NCBI GenBank assembly: GCA_002342365.1
Contig: DDPV01000018.1
Coordinates: forward strand, 1-34,276
DNA: 34,276 nucleotides
From: Burkholderiales bacterium UBA2459
GTDB lineage: Bacteria > Pseudomonadota > Gammaproteobacteria > Burkholderiales > Burkholderiaceae_E
Reading direction: 5' to 3'
Below, piece by piece: positions 1 to 6,337 of this stretch. Each line of letters starts with the position of its first letter. Within the stretch, counting starts at the first letter, position 1. The notes under the pieces were generated by a model that made no database searches, was not told where the DNA came from, and saw only the letters and a list, made by a program, of their open reading frames with translations. The translations under genes were made by a program, and so were the position numbers.

Positions 1-82
1 GCGTGCTGGGCTAAACGCAGCGTACTGGGCTAGATGCAAGGGGTTGAGCTCAACGAATCGGGTTGGGCTATATCACAGCCTG
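1..82. repeat. degenerate 19-bp tandem repeat, about four units, cut by window start
   Basis: The heptamer TGGGCTA occurs at 7-13, 26-32 and 64-70, and a variant TGAGCTC sits at 45-51, so the units start exactly 19 bp apart (7, 26, 45, 64). The first two are best conserved: GCGTGCTGGGCTA (1-13) and GCGTACTGGGCTA (20-32) differ at one base. Neighbouring units agree at about 12 of 19 positions. A 12-bp palindrome GTTGAGCTCAAC lies at 43-54. The fourth unit contains the stop codon of the CoA-transferase. The period is not a multiple of three and I see no credible gene here. The array may extend to the left of the window. Confidence 0.5.
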
Positions 83-1288
83 CGCTCGTAGCTCAGCAAT
101 TTGCGCTGGGCTCAGTCCCAGGGACGCGAGAATCGCATCGCTGTGTTCACCGAGCATCGGAGGCGGCCGCTGATGATCAAGCGCTGTTTCTGAAAAGCGC
201 ATCGGCGATGCGATCTGCGGCACCGATCCAGCAACCGGATGCGGAAGCTCCAGACGAACGCCACGCGCCTTGACCTGCTCCTCCTCAAAGGCTTCATGAA
301 TGCTGTTGATGGGACCGTTGGGCACGCCGGCTTGCTCGAGTAAAGCCACCCAGTGTTTTGTCGTTTGCTGCCTGAAGCGCTCATTGAGCAGGGCGTCAAG
401 CGCTTCACGATGTTCAACCCGCAAGGCGTTGGTCGAAAAACGCGAATCAGCCAGCAGGGCCTCGCATCCAGCAGCCTTACAAAACTTCTGAAACAAGTTG
501 TCGTTGCCGCAGGCCAGCACCACCGCACCGTCGGCTGTCGAAAAGACCTGGTAGGGGACGATCGTAGGGTGGGTGTTCCCGATGCGGCCAGGCGCCTTGC
601 CGGTCGTGAGATAACTCATCCCCTGAATCGACAAGAAGGCCATGGCGGTATCGAGTAAAGCCATGTCGATATGCTGACCGAGCCCGGTTTTCTCGCGCTG
701 CGCAAGCGCTGCGCAAATCGCAAGGCTTGCATACATCCCGGTGAGAATGTCGATGATCGGCACACCGACACGCATAGGGCCGGCCCCGGCTTGACCGTCC
801 GCATGACCGGTCACGCTCATCAGGCCACTCATGCCCTGGACCATGAAATCGTAGCCGGGACGCTCACGGTAGGGTCCGGTGTGTCCAAAGCCTGTGACTG
901 AGCAATAGATCAGGCTTGGATGGCAGGCATGCAAAGCGTCGTAGCCCAAACCATAGCGTTCCAAATCACCGAACTTGTAGTTTTCAATCAACACATCACA
1001 GCTTGCAACAAGCTTTCGCACCAGCTCCTGGCCTTGCGGCTTTGACAGATCGATCGTGATTGATTTTTTTCCCCGGTTCGCCGCTAAAAAATACGCCGAC
1101 TCGGAGGTGGGAAGGCCCTGCTGATCGGCAAGATAAGGCGGGCCGAAAGCGCGCGAGTCGTCGCCTTTGATCGGTCTTTCGACCTTGATCACTTCAGCGC
1201 CGAGATCTGCCATGTTTTGGCCGGCAAAAGGGCCTGCCAGAACACGGCTCAAATCAAGCACACGGATGTGAGAAAGCGGACCAGCCAT
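68..1288 (-). CDS. CaiB/BaiF family (class III) CoA-transferase
   Basis: This 406-residue protein belongs to the class III CoA-transferases, which move CoA between acyl-CoA and a free carboxylic acid in the cytoplasm. The N-terminus carries the family pattern LDLSRVLAGP (residues 11-20), followed by GAEVIKVERP (30-39), NRGKKSITIDL (71-81) and GPYRERPGYD (138-147). By position, the catalytic Asp is probably D180 in VGVPIIDILTG. Length is normal for the family (about 400). The ATG at 1288 lies 18 bp after the stop of the upstream binding-protein gene and is preceded by a weak AAGG. It is the last visible gene of the lgt operon. The substrate cannot be told; pairing with a Bug-type binding protein suggests a carboxylate taken up from outside, which is inference. 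Confidence 0.9.
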   Translation of the reverse strand: MAGPLSHIRVLDLSRVLAGPFAGQNMADLGAEVIKVERPIKGDDSRAFGPPYLADQQGLPTSESAYFLAANRGKKSITIDLSKPQGQELVRKLVASCDVLIENYKFGDLERYGLGYDALHACHPSLIYCSVTGFGHTGPYRERPGYDFMVQGMSGLMSVTGHADGQAGAGPMRVGVPIIDILTGMYASLAICAALAQREKTGLGQHIDMALLDTAMAFLSIQGMSYLTTGKAPGRIGNTHPTIVPYQVFSTADGAVVLACGNDNLFQKFCKAAGCEALLADSRFSTNALRVEHREALDALLNERFRQQTTKHWVALLEQAGVPNGPINSIHEAFEEEQVKARGVRLELPHPVAGSVPQIASPMRFSETALDHQRPPPMLGEHSDAILASLGLSPAQIAELRAQAVI

Positions 1289-1306
1289 GCTTGCAACCTT
1301 TCATGA

Positions 1307-2320
1307 TTAATCAATCTTGGCGCCAGATTCTTTCACCACTTTTGACCACTTGCGTACTTCCGCATCAATCAGCTTGGCAAACTCAGCCGGGGCCTGTCCG
1401 CCAGGTTCTGCCCCCAGCGTCTTCCAGATCGCAACAAGCTCGCTCGAGCTGATTGCCTTGGCGACTTCTTGCTGTAAGCGCGCTACGGTCTCCGGCGAGG
1501 TTCCAGCCGGCGCCCACAAGCCATACCAAGTACCGGCGTCGAAACCAGGCACACCAAGCTCAGCAAGCGTCGGAACATTGGGTAGCGCAAACGAGCGCTT
1601 GGCGGTGGTCACCGCGAGTGCCGTCAATTTCCCGGTATTGATATGGGGCGCTGAAGTGCCAAGCCCATCAAACATGAAGTCAACCTGCCCCGCGAGCAAG
1701 TCGGCCATCGCTGGTCCTGCGCCGCGATAAGGCACATGCTGCGCCTGCGAGCTGGTTGCGGTTTTCCACATTTCAACAATCAGGTGATGCGCAGTGCCAT
1801 TACCAGCCGATGCAAAGTTCAGCTTGCCAGGATTAGCCTTCACATACTTCTGGAAGTCGGCAAAGGTCTTGATTTGGGGCATCCGCTGCGGGTTGATCAC
1901 CACCACGTTCGGAACCGAGGCGAGCATCGTACAAGGTATAAGATCTTTCTGAAGATCATAACCAAGCTTGGGATAAAGCGATACCGCGATGGTGTGATGG
2001 ACTGCTCCGACCAACCAGTTGTAGCCGTCGGGGGCTGATTTGGCCGCCAGCTCCGCACCCAGGGTGCCGCCGGCACCGGCGCGGTTATCGATCACGAAAG
2101 ACTGATTCAAGGTGGCTGAAAGCGACTTTGTGAGCGGACGGGCAAAGGCATCGGTGCCACCCCCGGCTGCAAAAGGCACAATCAGTCTCACCGGCTTCGT
2201 CGGCCAGGCCTGGGCCCTTGCCAGACTGGGCCAACTGCTCCCGATTCCGGTCATGGCCGCAAACCCTGCGATTCGGCTCAGCGCAAGTCGTCGTTGACGA
2301 TGTTGTTCATCCTGATGCAT
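1307..2320 (-). CDS. Bug/TctC family tripartite tricarboxylate transporter substrate-binding protein
   Basis: This is a periplasmic binding protein of the Bug (TctC-like) family, which bind carboxylates and related small acids; the family is greatly expanded in Burkholderiales. I place the start at the ATG of MHQDEQHRQRR (2320), giving 337 residues. It follows AAAGGAG by about 8 nt and overlaps the lgt stop by one base (TAATG). The frame is open upstream to 2395, but that part lies inside lgt. Residues about 15-37 form a signal peptide ending near SLARAQA. Family motifs follow: WPTKPVRLIVPFAAGGGTD near the mature N-terminus, then DNRAGAGGTLGAE and, further on, VPTLAELGVPGFD and WYGLWAPAGT. 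No TctA or TctB membrane gene is in the window, so it is either an orphan receptor or works with a distant transporter. Confidence 0.9.
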   Translation of the reverse strand: MHQDEQHRQRRLALSRIAGFAAMTGIGSSWPSLARAQAWPTKPVRLIVPFAAGGGTDAFARPLTKSLSATLNQSFVIDNRAGAGGTLGAELAAKSAPDGYNWLVGAVHHTIAVSLYPKLGYDLQKDLIPCTMLASVPNVVVINPQRMPQIKTFADFQKYVKANPGKLNFASAGNGTAHHLIVEMWKTATSSQAQHVPYRGAGPAMADLLAGQVDFMFDGLGTSAPHINTGKLTALAVTTAKRSFALPNVPTLAELGVPGFDAGTWYGLWAPAGTSPETVARLQQEVAKAISSSELVAIWKTLGAEPGGQAPAEFAKLIDAEVRKWSKVVKESGAKID

Positions 2321-3144
2321 TAGCTTGTCTCCTTTTGTGTTTGCTTGGACAGGATCAAAAATATTCCGACCAGAATCATCGGCATGGATAACCACTGCCC
2401 CATGGTGAGGTCAAGTGCGAGTGCCGGCATGAATGCGTCGGGCTCACGTACAAATTCAACCACAAAACGTGCAAGACCGTAGCCAAACAAAAACATGCCG
2501 CTGATTTGGGCGGGTCGCCTCGGAAATCGGCTGTACCACATCAGCACAATGCCCAAGAGCAGCCCCTCTAGGGCGAACTGGTAGAGCTGCGATGGATGAC
2601 GCGCCAGCCGATCACCGGCCTGCGGAAAAACCATCGCCCAGGGCAGATCGCTCGGACGTCCCCATAGTTCGCCGTTGATAAAGTTACCAAGCCGCCCGGC
2701 CGCCAGACCCCAGGGGACCAAGGGTGCAATGAAGTCGATCACCGGCCAAAAGGCGAGCGCTTGACGTCTTGTGTAAATCCAAATGGCCAGAATCACGCCA
2801 AGTAGTCCGCCGTGATAAGCCATACCGCCTTGCCAGACTGCGGCAATCTGCTCCGGATGCGCCCAAAAGTAAGCGGGTTTGTAAAAAATCACATAGCCCA
2901 GGCGTCCTCCCAGGATCACGCCCAGGGCTCCCCAAAATAGGCAATCTTCAAAGCTTTGCGCTTGCAATCCGCTGCGGGTCCTGAAGTCGGTCTGAGTCAG
3001 GCGCCATTGGCCGAGTGCAAAAAAAAGGGCGAAGGCGATCAGGTACATGAGCCCGTACCAGCGCACAGCCAAGGGTCCGATGCTGAAAGCGATCGGATCG
3101 AACTGAGGGTGGACCAAAGGCGTGGACCAGACATTCATCAGCAT
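2320..3144 (-). CDS. lgt: prolipoprotein diacylglyceryl transferase
   Basis: Lgt is an inner-membrane enzyme that transfers diacylglycerol from phosphatidylglycerol to the lipobox cysteine of prolipoproteins, the first step of lipoprotein maturation. The 274-residue protein shows the Lgt signature GRLGNFINGELWGR and, after it, RHPSQLYQFALEG. The N-terminal FDPIAFSIGPLAVRWYGLMY and the YHGGLLG segment are also typical. Several hydrophobic segments fit the seven-helix topology. Two starts are possible, ATG at 3144 or at 3138 (MLMNVW); only a weak GGTGG precedes the first. It is the first gene of a minus-strand operon and its stop overlaps the start of the next gene, so translation of the binding protein is probably coupled to it. 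Confidence 0.96.
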   Translation of the reverse strand: MLMNVWSTPLVHPQFDPIAFSIGPLAVRWYGLMYLIAFALFFALGQWRLTQTDFRTRSGLQAQSFEDCLFWGALGVILGGRLGYVIFYKPAYFWAHPEQIAAVWQGGMAYHGGLLGVILAIWIYTRRQALAFWPVIDFIAPLVPWGLAAGRLGNFINGELWGRPSDLPWAMVFPQAGDRLARHPSQLYQFALEGLLLGIVLMWYSRFPRRPAQISGMFLFGYGLARFVVEFVREPDAFMPALALDLTMGQWLSMPMILVGIFLILSKQTQKETS

Positions 3145-3213
3145 AGGCCACCATGGGCAGGCAAATCATTTCTCGATGGTGAGCCACCCCCGGCGGTAAA
3201 CGACCGGGTTTGC

Positions 3214-3227
3214 TCACAAGCTTGTGA
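3214..3227. promoter_or_regulatory. perfect 14-bp palindrome between lgt and ilvD
   Basis: TCACAAGCTTGTGA is a perfect inverted repeat in the 190-bp divergent region between lgt (start 3144) and ilvD (start 3335), about 110 bp upstream of the ilvD ATG. Its position and symmetry fit a dimeric regulator site, but I do not recognise the regulator. No convincing sigma-70 promoter pair was identified in this gap; a TTGACC at 3259-3264 has no good partner. Confidence 0.35.
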
Positions 3228-3334
3228 AACAGACTGAAGATTGTGGCATGCCGCTCGCTTGACCGGGCAAATCGCGTAAAGGCTTGCCTGGTTCAGCTTT
3301 GCTACCATCAAAGCATTCTGAGGAGAACTGAGAC

Positions 3335-5011
3335 ATGGCCGAAAACGAACGCTCTGCGCACATCACCGAAGGCGTGGCACGTGCACCCAATCGCTCGATG
3401 TTTTATGCAATGGGTTACAAGCCCGAGGATATGCGCAAGCTCTTTATCGGGATTGCCAACGGACATTCGACAGTCACCCCCTGCAATTCGGGCCTTCAAG
3501 TGCTTGCCGACGCTGCTGATGCGGCGATTCGTCAAGCGGGCGCCAATCCGCAAATGTTCGGAACCCCGACGATTTCGGACGGTATGTCGATGGGGACCGA
3601 AGGGATGAAATATTCCCTGATTTCACGCGAAGTGATTGCCGATTGCGTGGAAACCGTGGTCCAGGGCCAGTGGATGGATGGCGTTTTGGTCATCGGCGGA
3701 TGCGACAAGAACATGCCTGGGGGCATGATGGGAATTTGTCGATCGAATGTGCCTGCGATTTATGTCTACGGCGGCACGATCAAACCCGGACGCTGGAAAG
3801 GCAAAGACCTTTCCATCGTTTCCGTTTTTGAAGCGGTTGGCGAGTTCACGCACGGTCGGATCAGCCAGGAAGACTTTGAAGGTATTGAGCGAAACGCGGT
3901 TCCAGGAAGCGGCTCTTGTGGCGGCATGTTCACGGCCAACACGATGTCCTCGTCCTTTGAGGCGCTCGGCATGAGTTTGCTCGGGTCAAGCACCATGGCC
4001 AACCCGGATGCTGAAAAAGCTGAATCGGCGGCCCGATCGGCCGAGGTGTTGATCGCCGCGGTCAAAAACGGCCTCAAGCCGCGCGATATCGTCACCCGCA
4101 AAGCCATTGAAAATGCGGTAAGCCTGATTATGGCAACGGGCGGATCGACCAACGCCGTCTTGCATTACCTCGCCATCGCACACAGCGCCGGGGTGGACTG
4201 GACCATTGACGATTTTGAAACGATTCGCAAGCGGGTTCCGGTTCTTTGCGATTTGAAGCCATCGGGCAAGTACATGGCGGTGGACTTGCACCGGGCGGGT
4301 GGCGTGCCGCAAGTCCTCAAGCTTTTGCTCGATGCCGGCCTGCTGCACGGCGATTGCATCACGATTACCGGAAGAACACTGGCCGAGGAATTGCGCGAAC
4401 AGCCCGCAAGCCCAGCTGCTGATCAGGATGTGATTTATCCGATCGACAAAGCGCTTTATCAGCAGGGTCACTTAGCGATCTTAAAAGGCAATCTTGCGCC
4501 GGAAGGCAGTGTCGCCAAGATCACCGGGCTGAAAAATCCCGTGATGACCGGTCCGGCCCGTGTCTTTGACGACGAATCCTCGGCGATGCAGGCGATCATG
4601 GAAGGCAAGATCAAGGCGGGCGATGTGATTGTGCTGCGTTATCTGGGCCCCAAGGGAGCGCCGGGCATGCCGGAAATGCTCGCGCCGACTTCAGCAATCG
4701 TGGGTGCCGGACTTGGTGAATCGGTGGGTCTGATCACCGACGGACGTTTTTCAGGGGGTACCTGGGGTATGGTGGTCGGACATGTTGCACCTGAGGCTGC
4801 CGTCGGAGGACCGATTGCGCTTGTTCACGAGGGCGATTCAGTCACCATCGATGCACACCAACTCTTGCTGCAAGTCAACATCCCGGCAGAGGAGTTGAAG
4901 GCACGACAAGAGGCTTTCAAGCTCCCCGAGCCGCGTTACACAAGCGGCGTGCTCTACAAGTTCGCAAAACTTGCGACCTCCGCCAGCAAAGGTGCCGTCA
5001 CCGACGCCTGA
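3335..5011 (+). CDS. ilvD: dihydroxy-acid dehydratase
   Basis: IlvD converts 2,3-dihydroxy-isovalerate and 2,3-dihydroxy-3-methylvalerate to the 2-keto acids in valine, leucine and isoleucine synthesis. The 558-residue length is normal for the family. The three cysteines expected to hold the iron-sulfur cluster are visible: C50 in TPCNSG, C123 in GGCDKNMPGG and C195 in GSGSCGGMFTANTMSS. The C-terminal half carries TDGRFSGGTWGMVVGHVAPEA, the IlvD/Edd family signature. The spacing of the cysteines fits a [2Fe-2S]-type enzyme. The start ATG at 3335 follows AGGAG by 8-9 nt. It appears monocistronic: a divergent gap lies upstream and a hairpin follows the stop. Edd (6-phosphogluconate dehydratase) is the main relative to exclude; length and motifs favour IlvD. 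Confidence 0.97.
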   Translation: MAENERSAHITEGVARAPNRSMFYAMGYKPEDMRKLFIGIANGHSTVTPCNSGLQVLADAADAAIRQAGANPQMFGTPTISDGMSMGTEGMKYSLISREVIADCVETVVQGQWMDGVLVIGGCDKNMPGGMMGICRSNVPAIYVYGGTIKPGRWKGKDLSIVSVFEAVGEFTHGRISQEDFEGIERNAVPGSGSCGGMFTANTMSSSFEALGMSLLGSSTMANPDAEKAESAARSAEVLIAAVKNGLKPRDIVTRKAIENAVSLIMATGGSTNAVLHYLAIAHSAGVDWTIDDFETIRKRVPVLCDLKPSGKYMAVDLHRAGGVPQVLKLLLDAGLLHGDCITITGRTLAEELREQPASPAADQDVIYPIDKALYQQGHLAILKGNLAPEGSVAKITGLKNPVMTGPARVFDDESSAMQAIMEGKIKAGDVIVLRYLGPKGAPGMPEMLAPTSAIVGAGLGESVGLITDGRFSGGTWGMVVGHVAPEAAVGGPIALVHEGDSVTIDAHQLLLQVNIPAEELKARQEAFKLPEPRYTSGVLYKFAKLATSASKGAVTDA

Positions 5012-5032
5012 TCAACCATCGCTGCCAGCATC

Positions 5033-5059
5033 CAAGGCTTGGGCGCCCTAGCCTTGTTT
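5033..5059 (+). terminator. hairpin downstream of ilvD, probable terminator
   Basis: CAAGGCT (5033-5039) pairs perfectly with AGCCTTG (5050-5056). Between them sits GGGCGCCC, which can add two or three inner pairs. Only three T residues (5057-5059) follow directly, so intrinsic termination may be inefficient. It begins 21 bp after the ilvD stop. Confidence 0.5.
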
Positions 5060-5206
5060 CGAGCATCGGGATGGTTTCAGATGTAGGTCTTGAACGAGCG
5101 GTGTTTTGATGCAGCGCTCGGCTCTCGGTTAAACTCTCGCCTGGCGTCGCCGAAGGTACGCTTGTATATTGGCCCCTGAGTTTATTGACCACATCACCAG
5201 GACCCA

Positions 5207-5530
5207 ATGATGAAAATCGCGCTGTTTTCCCTGCAAACGCTGATGCTCGCTGGCGGTTTGACCGCCGTGGATACGGCTATAGCGAGCGCTGACCTGGCCA
5301 AGTCGAAGAATTGTCTGGCCTGTCATGCTCCCGACAAGAAGCTCATCGGTCCTTCGTACAAGGATGTTGCGCTCAAATACGCCAAGGATGCAAACGCTGC
5401 AAAGACGCTGGCTCAAAAAATCCAAAAAGGAGGCGTAGGCGTCTGGGGACAGGTTCCGATGCCCGCCAATCCGCAGGTGTCAGCCTCTGAAGCCGAAACG
5501 CTTGCCAAATGGATTCTTGCAACGAAGTAA
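5207..5530 (+). CDS. small periplasmic class I cytochrome c (c-551/c-552 type)
   Basis: This 107-residue preprotein has a hydrophobic signal peptide (about residues 1-27, ending near AIASA). One haem-attachment motif follows, CLACH at about residues 35-39. Downstream are GPSYKDVALKY and KGGVGVWGQVPMPANPQV; the Met in VPMPAN is the expected distal haem ligand, and LAKWILATK is the usual C-terminal helix. Mature length of about 80 residues matches the cytochrome c-551/c8 family of electron carriers. Its redox partner cannot be told. The start is one of two adjacent ATGs (5207 or 5210), both after AGGA. The gene stands alone between two hairpins, and the 195-bp gap upstream holds the ilvD hairpin and presumably its promoter, which I could not place confidently. 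Confidence 0.92.
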   Translation: MMKIALFSLQTLMLAGGLTAVDTAIASADLAKSKNCLACHAPDKKLIGPSYKDVALKYAKDANAAKTLAQKIQKGGVGVWGQVPMPANPQVSASEAETLAKWILATK

Positions 5531-5600
5531 CAACACGCTTGGCGTCTTGCCAGGGACGAAGCGTCTGAAGGGCACTTTTTACTTTTCTTTGCTGCACAAC

Positions 5601-5627
5601 CGGCCGCACAGCGGCCGATTCTTTTTT
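5601..5627 (+). terminator. rho-independent terminator after cytochrome c gene
   Basis: CGGCCGC (5601-5607) and GCGGCCG (5611-5617) form a perfect 7-bp GC-rich stem with a 3-nt loop. ATT-C and six T residues follow (to 5627). It lies about 70 bp after the cytochrome stop and 40 bp before the next gene's start. Confidence 0.75.
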
Positions 5628-5665
5628 CTGACGTTTCGCCTTTTTCAAGGATAAAGACTTCCACG

Positions 5666-6337
5666 ATGTCGAAAGTTCTTGAAATCCGATCGTTATCGAA
5701 GCGATACCATCAGGGAAAGGCGTTGCTCGATGCGGTTGATCTCGACCTGAGTGCAGGTGAGCGCGCTGCGCTGATCGGTGCCTCAGGTAGCGGCAAGTCA
5801 ACGCTTTTGCATTTGATTGCCGGCCTTGAATCAGCCGACGCGGGTTACATCAAGCTTGACGGCGAGCTGATCGACGCTTCAAAGCCGGCTCAATGTGCCA
5901 GGCTTCGCGCACAGCACATAGGCTTTGTGTTTCAGGCCTTTCATCTGTTGCCACAACTCACCGCACTACAAAATGTATCGGTTCCGGCGCTCTTGCTCGG
6001 GGCCACAGAAAAAGCTGCCCATTTCAAGGCCGCATCCTTGCTCGAGCAACTCGGACTCACAGCGCGCGCGCATGCCAAGCCGAGCGAACTTTCAGGCGGC
6101 GAACAGCAGCGGGTTGCGATTGCACGTGCGCTGATCCATGAACCGCGTCTAATCCTTGCCGATGAACCCACCGGAAACCTTGACCCGGAATCGGCTGAGC
6201 TGGTGATGGCGCTGCTGCAAGCCGCGCTTCATTCAAGGGCTTGCGCACTGTTGCTGGTCACCCATGACCTGCAACGCGCCAGGCTTTTTGATCCCTGCTG
6301 GCAATTGGTTCAGGGCAAGCTTCAGGTCGGCCGATGA
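5666..6337 (+). CDS. ABC transporter ATP-binding protein, MacB/LolD/YbbA type (AttE-like)
   Basis: This 223-residue ATPase is of the type that drives FtsX-fold permeases (LolD, MacB, YbbA). Walker A is GASGSGKST (residues 38-46), the Q-loop lies in FVFQAFHLLPQLTALQNV, the signature is LSGGEQQR (142-149) and Walker B is LILADEPTGNLD (162-173), followed by the H-loop in LLVTHDLQRA. The DEPTGNLD form is characteristic of this subfamily. ATG 5666 follows AAGGA. Its stop overlaps the permease start (ATGATG at 6334), so the two are translated together. With the downstream permease and the secreted CrtC-like protein it matches the composition of AttEFGH systems. Transport direction is probably outward or lipid extraction, by analogy with the family. 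Confidence 0.93.
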   Translation: MSKVLEIRSLSKRYHQGKALLDAVDLDLSAGERAALIGASGSGKSTLLHLIAGLESADAGYIKLDGELIDASKPAQCARLRAQHIGFVFQAFHLLPQLTALQNVSVPALLLGATEKAAHFKAASLLEQLGLTARAHAKPSELSGGEQQRVAIARALIHEPRLILADEPTGNLDPESAELVMALLQAALHSRACALLLVTHDLQRARLFDPCWQLVQGKLQVGR

